DNA of 64,000 bases from EB88 sp965199135 (lineage in GTDB: Bacteria; Acidobacteriota; Terriglobia; Terriglobales; Acidobacteriaceae). The stretch is taken from positions 3,100,001-3,164,000 of the forward strand of contig OZ240685.1 in NCBI GenBank assembly GCA_965199135.1, written 5' to 3'. This document shows, piece after piece, positions 25,596-33,384 of this stretch (position 1 is its first letter; each line of letters starts with the position of its first letter). The notes under the pieces were generated by a model. The model searched no databases. It saw only the letters and a program-made list of their open reading frames with translations, and was not told the DNA's origin. The translations under genes were made by a program, and so were the position numbers.

Positions 25596-26096
25596 TCAGT
25601 TCGGTTTCGGTGGCTTGGCTGCGCCCTCGGTCGGCTGCGGCGTCACGGACTGTTGCCCGTTGCTCTCAAGTGGCTTTGTCTGGTAAGTCGAGTACTGCCC
25701 GCTGGGTGGTTTGACCTTCACCAGAAAGTCGCGCGTTTCCTGGTCATTCGTGAATGCCTGTCCATACGTCTGGTAGCCCGTCTTGAAGACCTGCATCTGG
25801 ACCAGGTCACCGATCGGGATCACATCGATCGCGGCTTTGCCGTCTTCGTTGGTCTTGACTTCCATATTTCCTTGGTCCTTGCCGTCGTGGAAGGTGTGGA
25901 AGATAACCGCAGCATTCTCAACAGGCTTGCCATTCGAGGCACGGGTGACGGTGACCGCGATGTGCGTGACGGGCGGCGGCGCCTTGTACTTCCGTCCGCG
26001 ATCCTGGGCCTCAAGAGGCGCATGGATCGCCATGCCCCCGATCAGCGAGATGAGAGCCATTTGGGCCAGGCGGCTCACTTGATAACGACCATTCAT
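25596..26096 (-). CDS. Exported protein with carboxypeptidase-regulatory-like beta-sandwich
   Basis: A 166-residue protein with an N-terminal signal peptide (ALISLIGGMAIHAPLEA). The mature part, VTHIAVTVTRASNGKPVENA followed by AVIFHTF, NEDGKAAIDVIPIGDLV and FKTGYQTYGQ, matches the transthyretin-like or carboxypeptidase regulatory-like fold common in acidobacterial exported proteins. The C-terminus is a Pro/Gln/Thr-rich tail. It may bind a partner protein or carbohydrate; no enzymatic motif is present. Two G/C hairpin-like segments lie between this stop and that of the lipoprotein gene. Confidence 0.75.
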   Translation of the reverse strand: MNGRYQVSRLAQMALISLIGGMAIHAPLEAQDRGRKYKAPPPVTHIAVTVTRASNGKPVENAAVIFHTFHDGKDQGNMEVKTNEDGKAAIDVIPIGDLVQMQVFKTGYQTYGQAFTNDQETRDFLVKVKPPSGQYSTYQTKPLESNGQQSVTPQPTEGAAKPPKPN

Positions 26097-26247
26097 AGCG
26101 GGATTGTAGCGCTTCGCCGGATCGCATCGCCACAGAGCGCTTTCTGCGGCAAACGCGCATCCTAGTCTTTGTCAGCTGCAAGATACAGGATGTGGGATCG
26201 GCCAGACCGCCGCCCAAGCAGCACAACTGAAACGGAGAGACAGGAAT

Positions 26248-26826
26248 ATGGCTCAGTCAAGCGTGAAGGAAATGCCGTCGAAGAAGCAGCGTGAGAACCA
26301 GGGAGCCCCGGGTCCGGCGACCCAGCTCAACAAGAAGATGTACAAGAACCGCGTCGCTCTGTCGGACGAGCAGAAGCAGAAGACAGTCGAAGTCATGCAG
26401 GAGCGCCTCGCGGAAGCCCTGGATATGTACTCGCAGGCAAAGTTCGCTCACTGGAATGTGAAGGGCGACAACTTCTACCAGCTGCATCTCGTATTCGACA
26501 GCGTGGCGGACGCAATCTTCCCGCAAATCGACGGCATCGCAGAGCGGATGACCCAGCTGGGCGGCGTCGCTAATGGAACGGTTCGCCAGTCCGCCATGGG
26601 CTCGCGCATCCCCGAGTACGACGTGAACCTGACTGCCGGCATGGAGCATGTGAATGCACTGGCAAATGCGCTCGGCTGCTATTGCGAGTCGCTGCGCGAG
26701 GCCTCGTCGAAGATCGATGAGATCGGCGATGAGCCGACTTCTGACTTTTTCAAGCAGCTCGATGTGGAAGCCGAGGAGCAGCTGTATTTCCTCGAGTCCC
26801 ACCTCGAAGCAGGCGACGTGCAGTAG
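26248..26826 (+). CDS. dps: DNA-protection ferritin-like protein Dps
   Basis: A 192-residue Dps-family miniferritin that oxidises and stores iron and coats DNA in stress. The ferroxidase residues are in AKFAHWNVKGDNF (His), LHLVFDSVADA (Asp) and QIDGIAERM (Glu). The N-terminus has about 35 extra residues rich in Lys, Gln and Pro (MPSKKQRENQGAPGPATQ). Such positively charged tails contact DNA in some Dps proteins, so DNA binding is plausible. GGAGAGACAGGA precedes the ATG. It is followed by a strong terminator, so it is probably monocistronic. Confidence 0.93.
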   Translation: MAQSSVKEMPSKKQRENQGAPGPATQLNKKMYKNRVALSDEQKQKTVEVMQERLAEALDMYSQAKFAHWNVKGDNFYQLHLVFDSVADAIFPQIDGIAERMTQLGGVANGTVRQSAMGSRIPEYDVNLTAGMEHVNALANALGCYCESLREASSKIDEIGDEPTSDFFKQLDVEAEEQLYFLESHLEAGDVQ

Positions 26827-26842
26827 TCGCGTCAACAACACA

Positions 26843-26870
26843 GAAAGGCGGTCCAACCGGACCGCCTTTC
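26843..26870 (+). terminator. Rho-independent terminator of dps
   Basis: A perfect 12-bp stem (gaaaggcggtcc / ggaccgcctttc) with a 4-base loop follows the dps stop, then tctttg. Good match to an intrinsic terminator. Confidence 0.9.
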
Positions 26871-26919
26871 TCTTTGCCCCAGGCGTTCCCACGCAGGGCC
26901 GCGGTGCGAGAATAGAGCC

Positions 26920-28005
26920 ATGAGCGAAGCAATTCGGGCAGGTGTTGTCGGGTTTGGCCTGGCAGGACAGATCTTCCATGCAGCCGTGATTCACGAGACT
27001 CCGGGAATGGAGCTGGGCGCCATCGTGCAGCGCAGAAATCAGGCGGCGACCTCGCGGTACCCGAACACCAAGGTGTTCTCCTCGGTCGGTGAAATGCTGG
27101 ACGACCGGTCGATCGAGGTCTGCGTCATCGCGACCCCCAATGATGCGCACCGCGACATCTCGGAACAGTGCATGCGCGCGGGCCGCCACGTGGTGGTTGA
27201 CAAGCCGCTGACCTTGACGAGCGCAGATGCAGCAGCGCTGGCCGCTGTGGCGCGCGAGGAGAAGGTTCTTCTCTCGGCGTACCACAATCGGCGCTGGGAT
27301 GGCGACTACCAGACGATCGCCAAGTTGATCCATAGCGGGCGTCTCGGGGATCCGCTGGTGTTTGAGTCGCACTTCGATCGTTTCCGGCCAGAGCCCAAGC
27401 CGAATGCCTGGCGCGAGACTCAGGCCGCTGGCGGGGGGATCCTGTTCGACCTCGGTCCGCACCTGATCGACCAGGCGATCGCCCTGTTTGGCTCGCCGAG
27501 CACGATCTGGGCCGATGTACGCACGGTCCGGCCAAACTCCCAGGTCGACGACGCCTTCGATATCCAGCTCACTTACGAGCGCTCCCCTCGGCCCGAGTTG
27601 CGGCGGCTTCGCGTCTGGTTGCGCTCGACGATGGTTGCGGCGCATCCCGGGGCGCGCTTCACCCTGCACGGCACCGAGGGCAGCTTCGAGAAGTGGGGGC
27701 TCGATCCGCAGGAGGCAGCGCTCAAGGACGGCCTGAGCTTCGCCAACGAGGGCTTCGGAACAGAACCGGCGAACTCCTGGGGCGTTCTGACCTCGGCCTC
27801 CGGCAAGCCGGAGACGATCCAGACGCTGCCCGGCGACTACCGCAAGTACTACGAAAATGTGCGGGATGCGATCGAAGGCACAAAGCCGCTTGCGGTCACG
27901 GTCGGTGCTGCCTGGTCGGTGGCCTGCCTGATCGAGCTGGCGCGCGAGAGCAGCCGGACGGGACATCGGCTCCCGGTGGACCTGAGCGCGGCAGAGGCCC
28001 TTTAA
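26920..28005 (+). CDS. Gfo/Idh/MocA-family oxidoreductase
   Basis: This 361-residue NAD(P)-dependent dehydrogenase has the Rossmann motif VVGFGLAGQIFHAA and the family EKP-like motif as VVVDKPLTLT near residue 95. The second half has LSAYHNRRWDGDY, FESHFDRFRPEP and GGGILFDLGPHLIDQAI, including the catalytic-site histidine. These match the YvaA/scyllo-inositol dehydrogenase branch, although the substrate is open. The next gene starts 12 bases after its stop, with AAGGAG between, so the two are cotranscribed. Confidence 0.9.
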   Translation: MSEAIRAGVVGFGLAGQIFHAAVIHETPGMELGAIVQRRNQAATSRYPNTKVFSSVGEMLDDRSIEVCVIATPNDAHRDISEQCMRAGRHVVVDKPLTLTSADAAALAAVAREEKVLLSAYHNRRWDGDYQTIAKLIHSGRLGDPLVFESHFDRFRPEPKPNAWRETQAAGGGILFDLGPHLIDQAIALFGSPSTIWADVRTVRPNSQVDDAFDIQLTYERSPRPELRRLRVWLRSTMVAAHPGARFTLHGTEGSFEKWGLDPQEAALKDGLSFANEGFGTEPANSWGVLTSASGKPETIQTLPGDYRKYYENVRDAIEGTKPLAVTVGAAWSVACLIELARESSRTGHRLPVDLSAAEAL

Positions 28006-28016
28006 GGAGCAACAGC

Positions 28017-28568
28017 ATGCCGGGACGTGCCTTGACGGTCCAGACCATTGGCGGCTTGCTTTTGCTCCTCCTGAGCCTCCCGGGGTATGCCCAGAAAGAC
28101 CGGGACACCCTCTCGAGTGCCCAGACCGACCAGGTGCGTGAGCTTGGCAACCGCCCCATGGAGCGGATCAAGCTTTTTCTGAAGTTCGTGAACGAGCGGG
28201 CGGCCGCGATCAAGGAGCTGACCCCGGACAGCACCGAGAATAACCATCCCGCGGAGCTCAGGGCCCGCTACGAGGAGTTCACCCGGCTGGCGGATGAACT
28301 CTCGGACAATGTGGACACCTACGACGCGGATCACGCAGACATTCGCAAGGCGCTGCGGGCCATCCTTGAGAGCAGCGACAAGTGGGCGCCCACGCTCGAG
28401 GCGCCGGTTCCGGATCGGACCTACGACTTCGCCCGCAAGACCGCACTCGACGCAGCCGATGCCACCCGCGAGCAGGCGCAGAAGCTGCTTGCCACGGAGG
28501 AAGCCTACTTTGCCCAGCACAAGGACGAGGTGGGAAAGAACGGCAAGGCGCCCACACCGGACCAGTAG
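28017..28568 (+). CDS. Exported helical protein of unknown function
   Basis: A 183-residue protein with a clear signal peptide (TIGGLLLLLLSLPGYAQ). The mature chain is charged and almost wholly helical: QVRELGNRPMERIKLFLKFV, ELRARYEEFTRLADELSDNV and a late TREQAQKLLATEEAYFAQ. No catalytic motif is visible. It lies between the oxidoreductase gene and ispG in one tight plus-strand run and starts at a strong AAGGAG site. I recognise no family. Confidence 0.78.
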   Translation: MPGRALTVQTIGGLLLLLLSLPGYAQKDRDTLSSAQTDQVRELGNRPMERIKLFLKFVNERAAAIKELTPDSTENNHPAELRARYEEFTRLADELSDNVDTYDADHADIRKALRAILESSDKWAPTLEAPVPDRTYDFARKTALDAADATREQAQKLLATEEAYFAQHKDEVGKNGKAPTPDQ

Positions 28569-28615
28569 ACCTCCGCCATCCAGGCACCTTCTGTAAAATC
28601 AGAGGTGAGGTCTGT

Positions 28616-29866
28616 ATGCCTGAGATCCAGCGTAGAAGAACAGTGACCACCGAGATCGGCAACGTTCGCGTCGGCTCCGACTCACCCGTCGTGGTGCAGT
28701 CGATGACTAACACCGACACAGCCGATATCCCGGGCAGCATCGAGCAGATCGCGGCGCTGGCTGCTGCCGGGTCCGAACTGGTGCGGGTGACGGTGAACAA
28801 CGATGAGGCCGCCCAGGCTGTTCCCTACATCGTCGAGGGGCTCGACAAGCGCGGCCTGCAGACACCGATCGTAGGGGACTTTCACTACAACGGCCACTTG
28901 CTGCTCCGGCGGTTCCCCGCATGCGCGCGGACGCTGGCAAAATACCGGATCAACCCTGGCAATGTCTCGATCGGGCGAAAGAACGACGACAACTTCCGCA
29001 CCATGATCGAAGTGGCGGTGGAGTACCAGAAGCCGGTGCGGATCGGCGTCAACTGGGGCTCGCTTGACCAGGCTCTGCTGACCACGATGATGGATCAAAA
29101 CTCTCGCCGCGCGGATCCATTGCCCGCGCGTGAGGTGATGATCGAGGCGATGCTGGTCTCGGCACTGTCGTCGGCCGAGGCAGCGGAGCGCTACGGGCTG
29201 CGGCATGACCAGATCATCCTGAGCGCCAAGGTCTCCGGGGTGCGCGACCTGATCGACGTCTACACGCTGCTCGCCGCGCGCTGCGACTACCCGCTGCACC
29301 TTGGACTGACCGAGGCGGGTATGGGCGTCAAGGGGATCGTTGCGTCGGCTGCCGGGCTGGCTCCGCTGTTGCTCGCCGGGATCGGCGACACCATCCGCGT
29401 GTCGCTGACCCCGAAGCCCGGCGGCGATCGCACTGAGGAAGTGCAGTGTGCGCAACAGATCCTGCAGTCGCTGGATATCCGCTCGTTTACGCCCCAGGTC
29501 ACGGCCTGCCCAGGATGTGGGCGCACCACGAGCACCTTCTTCCAGTCGTTGGCCGAGCAGATCCAGGATTATCTTCGCGCCTCCATGCCGTCATGGCGGG
29601 AGCAGTATCCGGGCGTCGAAGAGATGAAGCTGGCCGTGATGGGCTGCATCGTGAACGGGCCGGGTGAGTCGAAGCATGCGAACATCGGCATCTCGCTGCC
29701 CGGTACCTTTGAAGAGCCCAAGGCGCCGGTCTATGTGGACGGGAAGCTTGTCACCACGCTGCGCGGCGACACCATCGTCACCGACTTCCAGCGCATTCTC
29801 GATGAGTATGTCCGCAGCCACTACGGAGCGGGGATCGAGGCTGTGCCGCTCGTGGAAGTGCACTGA
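28616..29866 (+). CDS. ispG: 4-hydroxy-3-methylbut-2-enyl diphosphate synthase
   Basis: A 416-residue IspG (GcpE), the penultimate MEP-pathway enzyme, which reduces methylerythritol cyclodiphosphate with a [4Fe-4S] cluster. The start is the ATG at 28616 (MPEIQRRRTV). Visible family motifs are VVQSMTNTDTADI, VRVTVNNDEAAQ and YRINPGNVS. The cluster cysteines are in TACPGCGRTT and VMGCIVNGPGESKHANIG. It supplies the precursors for squalene and hopanoids, and the last-step enzyme IspH is encoded in the same window at 51715. Confidence 0.95.
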   Translation: MPEIQRRRTVTTEIGNVRVGSDSPVVVQSMTNTDTADIPGSIEQIAALAAAGSELVRVTVNNDEAAQAVPYIVEGLDKRGLQTPIVGDFHYNGHLLLRRFPACARTLAKYRINPGNVSIGRKNDDNFRTMIEVAVEYQKPVRIGVNWGSLDQALLTTMMDQNSRRADPLPAREVMIEAMLVSALSSAEAAERYGLRHDQIILSAKVSGVRDLIDVYTLLAARCDYPLHLGLTEAGMGVKGIVASAAGLAPLLLAGIGDTIRVSLTPKPGGDRTEEVQCAQQILQSLDIRSFTPQVTACPGCGRTTSTFFQSLAEQIQDYLRASMPSWREQYPGVEEMKLAVMGCIVNGPGESKHANIGISLPGTFEEPKAPVYVDGKLVTTLRGDTIVTDFQRILDEYVRSHYGAGIEAVPLVEVH

Positions 29867-29903
29867 AGCTGCGCGGCCGAGAACATAAGGGCGCTGTCCA
29901 AGA

Positions 29904-29926
29904 TTGGGATTGGGATTGGGATGGCG
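29904..29926. repeat. Short GGGATT-type tandem repeat
   Basis: About three copies of ttgggat occur in direct tandem between ispG and the next gene, followed by ggcgcc and a run of seven T (29931-29937). The T-run and a weak flanking GGCGC stem could end the ispG transcript, while the repeat sits in the loop. The G-tracts could also form a quadruplex on the plus strand. Confidence 0.6.
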
Positions 29927-30009
29927 CCTGTTTTTTTGTGACGGCCGTACTCTTTCGGCAGAGACTTGCACCGCACTAGACTTGGGGCACTTCCTAAACA
30001 GGTGTTCCC

Positions 30010-30525
30010 ATGTCGTCGGCTCGTCTGCTCCTGATGTTTCTGCTTGGTCCTCTTCTCGTGGTTACCGCCTGTTTCGCGGCCGAACGTCCCTGCTATACGC
30101 CGGAACAGGCGGCGGGCCAGGCCGGCAAAGATGTCTGCGTGGCTGCCCATGTGTTTGCCGTGGCAGAAGCCGCGGACGGCACCCGGTACCTGGATGTCTG
30201 CGCCCCGGATGTACCGGAGGATCGCTGCCGCTTCACGGTCATCAGCTTCCCTGCCGACCGGCGCGAGGTCGGTTCGCTCGAGGCGGTCCGCGACCAGGAT
30301 GTGCATCTGCGTGGGGTTATCCACGCGGTGCATGGCCAGTCGGTGATGCTTTTGAGCAACAACCGCCAGTTCCACGATGGACCGGAGAAATTCCGGCCCA
30401 ACCCGGCGCTGCTGGCAGGCTTCTCTGCGGATCAGGAAAAAACGGCCTTCCGCGATCCTGCGATGAGCGCCCACAAACACACCGGCTCGTCTGTCTTCGC
30501 AGGAACGGCAACAGCGACGAAGTAG
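30010..30525 (+). CDS. Exported protein of unknown function
   Basis: A 171-residue protein with a signal sequence (LLLMFLLGPLLVVTACFAAE). The mature part has paired cysteines (ERPCYTPEQ, KDVCVAAHVF, LDVCAPDVP, EDRCRFTVI) that could form disulphides. The strand-rich region AAHVFAVAEAADGTRYLDVC and VHLRGVIHAVHGQSVMLLS looks like an OB-like barrel, which would suit binding of a ligand or nucleic acid. This is a shape guess. It converges with queF, six bases separating the stops. Confidence 0.72.
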   Translation: MSSARLLLMFLLGPLLVVTACFAAERPCYTPEQAAGQAGKDVCVAAHVFAVAEAADGTRYLDVCAPDVPEDRCRFTVISFPADRREVGSLEAVRDQDVHLRGVIHAVHGQSVMLLSNNRQFHDGPEKFRPNPALLAGFSADQEKTAFRDPAMSAHKHTGSSVFAGTATATK

Positions 30526-30531
30526 CGCCTT

Positions 30532-30933
30532 CTACTTTTCGGGCCGCGGCCAGCGCGCGTCGACCAGGGTGGAGATTCCGCCACGCGGGCGAAAGTTCCC
30601 GTGTACATGCGCCCAGACCGGGTCACAAGCCTTCACCACGTCCTCGAGCACCTGGTTGACGATGTTTTCCTGGAAGATGCCAAGGTTCCGGTAGCAGAAG
30701 AGGTACTCCTTGTAGCTCTTCAGCTCGAGGCAGCGGTGGCGGGGCATGTAGCGCAGTTGGATGACGCCGAAGTCCGGCAAGCCTGTCTTGGGGCACACCG
30801 AGGTGAACTCGGGATCGTCGATCAAGATCTCGTAGCCGGCAAACTGGTTTTCCCAGGTCTCGATTTCAGGGAACTTGGTATCGAGCCCTGCCTTTGCATG
30901 CTCATCGGTGTAGCGCGGAGTCACGGTTGCCAT
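30532..30933 (-). CDS. queF: NADPH-dependent 7-cyano-7-deazaguanine (preQ0) reductase
   Basis: A 133-residue unimodular QueF that reduces preQ0 to preQ1 in queuosine biosynthesis. The catalytic cysteine is in FTSVCPKTGLPDFG, and the NADPH motif is LELKSYKEYLFCYRN. The aspartate needed for catalysis lies in LPDFG, and HVHGNFRPRGGIS closes the active-site region. Length fits the short bacterial type. It is alone; queC, queD and queE are not in the window. Confidence 0.93.
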   Translation of the reverse strand: MATVTPRYTDEHAKAGLDTKFPEIETWENQFAGYEILIDDPEFTSVCPKTGLPDFGVIQLRYMPRHRCLELKSYKEYLFCYRNLGIFQENIVNQVLEDVVKACDPVWAHVHGNFRPRGGISTLVDARWPRPEK

Positions 30934-31037
30934 GAGTCCAGTTTACCGGACGCCTCCCCGGTCTCCGGGAGACGCGAAGAAGCGCTCCGCTATACTCAGA
31001 CACGGCTCGTTGCACCCACGATGCCGAGAAGACATGC

Positions 31038-32279
31038 ATGGCAAATGGACGACCGAGTAATCGCACCCGCATCCTGATCTGGACCGCTGCCATCCTTGTG
31101 GTCGCCCTGGTCTTCTATCTTGCCCACATCGCCACGCGCACGGTGCTGAATGTTCGCGCCTACACGGTATCTCGTGGCGCCATCCGCAGCACGGTTTCGA
31201 CCAACGGCAAGGTGCAGCCAGTCTTCAACTTTGAAGCCCACGCGCCCTTCCCGGGCCTGGTCAAGGCCATTTACGTCCACGAAGGCGACGTTGTACCGGC
31301 AGGCAAGCTCCTGCTGACGATGGATGACGCGGACGCGCAGACCCGGCTGGCTCAGGCGCGCGCCTCGCTTGCGGGCGCCCTGGCAAACGAGCAGGCGCTG
31401 GCCCAGGGCGGTGCGCCGGAAGAGCGGTATAGCTTCACCGGGCAGCTCGAGCAGGCACGAAGCGAGGCGAAGGCCGCCGCGCAGTCCCTCGCGACACTCC
31501 AGCAGCTGGCCCAAAAGGGTGCAGCAGCCCCGAGTGAAGTCGCGCAGGCGCAGAGCCGGCTGGCGAGTGACCAGGCCAACCTCCAGGTTCTGGAGCAGCG
31601 GCAGGGTGCCCGGCAGAACTCGCCGAACCTTGCCCAGGCGAAGTCGGAGGTCGCGGAGGCGCAGGCAGCCGTAGCTGCCTCGCTTGACGCAATCAGCAAG
31701 AGCCAGGTCAGGGCTCCTTTTGCCGGAACGGTGTACTCGCTCTCGGCGTCCGCGACCGAGTATGCACAGCAGGGCGACCGGCTGCTGCAGCTGGCCGACC
31801 TGAACCACATGGAAGTGCTGGCCTACTTCGACGAGCCGGATATCGGCAAGCTGAGCGTTCACCAGCCGGTAACGATTACCTGGGTCGCCAAGCCGAAGGA
31901 AACCTGGCATGGCCACATCTCGCGGCTGCCCTCGACCGTGATCACCTACACTACCCGCAACGTGGGCGAGGTGACCTGCTCGATCGACGACGACCATGAC
32001 GGGCTGCTGCCGAATACCAATGTGGATGTCACGGTGACGACCGACAGCGTGACAGGCGCGTTGCTGGTGCCGCGTGAGGCGTTGCACACGGAGCAGGGGC
32101 TGGACTACGTCTACAAGGTGGTTCATGGATCTCTGAAGCGCTCCGAGGTCACCGTGGGCAATCTGAACCTCACGGAGGTGCAGGTGCTCACCGGCGTCAA
32201 GCCAGGCGACGTGGTCGCGCTCAGCACCCTGGGGGGCCAGCCGTTGACGGACAAGACTGCGGTGAGCGTGGTTCCCTAG
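31038..32279 (+). CDS. Membrane-fusion (periplasmic adaptor) protein of a tripartite efflux system
   Basis: A 413-residue adaptor of the HlyD/MacA type. One N-terminal membrane span (ILIWTAAILVVALVFYLAHI) is followed by the lipoyl-like half VSTNGKVQPVFNFEAHAPFP, then a long helical hairpin (residues about 95-220, rich in Ala, Gln, Glu), the second lipoyl half KSQVRAPFAGTVYSLSASAT, and beta-barrel and membrane-proximal domains. Adaptors bridge an inner-membrane pump and a TolC-like channel. The TolC-like gene follows at 33385, but no pump is nearby. It is divergent from queF. Confidence 0.9.
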   Translation: MANGRPSNRTRILIWTAAILVVALVFYLAHIATRTVLNVRAYTVSRGAIRSTVSTNGKVQPVFNFEAHAPFPGLVKAIYVHEGDVVPAGKLLLTMDDADAQTRLAQARASLAGALANEQALAQGGAPEERYSFTGQLEQARSEAKAAAQSLATLQQLAQKGAAAPSEVAQAQSRLASDQANLQVLEQRQGARQNSPNLAQAKSEVAEAQAAVAASLDAISKSQVRAPFAGTVYSLSASATEYAQQGDRLLQLADLNHMEVLAYFDEPDIGKLSVHQPVTITWVAKPKETWHGHISRLPSTVITYTTRNVGEVTCSIDDDHDGLLPNTNVDVTVTTDSVTGALLVPREALHTEQGLDYVYKVVHGSLKRSEVTVGNLNLTEVQVLTGVKPGDVVALSTLGGQPLTDKTAVSVVP

Positions 32280-32329
32280 TCCGGGCAGACCCGCTGCATC
32301 GTCCGCCGCCGTGCCGTCATCCTGTTTTC

Positions 32330-33286
32330 ATGCGCGTCCCTTGCTTTGCCCTCGCGTTGTGGCTCTTTGTGCTCCCTGCCTATGCCGGCTCGCTGGACCC
32401 TGCAGTCTCGCTGCTCGAGCGAGGCCATGCTGACGAGGCCTTGGCGGTTGTGGGCCAGGTGCTCGCGACGAATGCCCAGGATGCAGCCGCTTTGAATCTC
32501 CAGTGCCGGGTGCTGCTTAGCGAGCAGCGAGCAGAGGAAGCCGAGCCGCCCTGTGACACGGCAGTGCAGCTGGCTCCCGGCAGCAGCAACTATCATCTCT
32601 GGCTTGGGCGGGTGCTGGGTCGCCGAGCGGAGCGGGCCCCGGTGCTCAAGGCGTACGGCATCGCCAAGCGCGTTCACATCGAATTCGAGACCGCGTATCG
32701 GCTGGACCCGCACAACGCCGAGGCGGCTGCCGATCTCGGTACCTTTTACGTGCGTGCCCCACGGCTTCTTGGTGGAGGGCAGGCGAAAGCCGTGACCCTC
32801 GCCGGGCAGCTCCTCCCCTGGGCACCCGCGCTTGCGCATGGCATCAGCGCCGAGCTGGCGGAGAACAGCAAGGACCTCGCGACGGCCGAGCGCGAGTTCC
32901 AGGCAGCGACCCTCAGTCGTGGAGCCACTCCGGAGACCTACGTGTACCTTGCTGGCTTCTACAGGCGGCAAAGCCGCACCCCGGAGATGCTGGCGTCGCT
33001 CGACAAGGCCATCGCCCTCGATACAGCGCATGACGACGTGCTGGTCCTTGCGGCGGCAGAGTTGACGCACAGCAGGGAGCGTCCGCAGGAAGCGATTGCG
33101 CTGCTCCGCACCTATCTCGACTCGGAAAAGCAGTCCGAAGAAGCACCTGCGTTTCGGGTGCATGCGCAGCTGGCCCGGCTGCTCGCCGCCAGCGGAGACC
33201 AAAGGGGTGCACAGCAGGAGCTGACCATGGCGCATACGCTTGCTTCCGGCTGGCAGCCTCCGCACCATGAGGATCAAGGTGCTTAA
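32330..33286 (+). CDS. Exported TPR-repeat protein
   Basis: A 318-residue protein with a short signal peptide (ALALWLFVLPAYA) and several tetratricopeptide repeats, for example PAVSLLERGHADEALAVVGQ, ATAEREFQAATLSRGATPET and QEAIALLRTYLDSE. It is likely periplasmic and works by protein binding. It lies between the adaptor and TolC-like genes in the same direction, with gaps of 50 and 98 bases, so it may be an accessory part of that export system. The C-terminus has a Gln/His-rich end. No enzyme motif is present. Confidence 0.82.
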   Translation: MRVPCFALALWLFVLPAYAGSLDPAVSLLERGHADEALAVVGQVLATNAQDAAALNLQCRVLLSEQRAEEAEPPCDTAVQLAPGSSNYHLWLGRVLGRRAERAPVLKAYGIAKRVHIEFETAYRLDPHNAEAAADLGTFYVRAPRLLGGGQAKAVTLAGQLLPWAPALAHGISAELAENSKDLATAEREFQAATLSRGATPETYVYLAGFYRRQSRTPEMLASLDKAIALDTAHDDVLVLAAAELTHSRERPQEAIALLRTYLDSEKQSEEAPAFRVHAQLARLLAASGDQRGAQQELTMAHTLASGWQPPHHEDQGA

Positions 33287-33384
33287 GGGAGCACCCACCG
33301 GCTGCGGGGTAAAATCGCTTGCAGCGCGTGCTGCCTGCAAGGGCTTACGGTGGAGCGAGCTCCGCATGCGGACAAGGATGAGGC

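Noticed and set aside
26257..27966. 569-codon minus-strand frame opposite dps and the oxidoreductase
   Set aside because: It spans a terminator and two clear plus-strand genes, and its translation has no recognisable domain.
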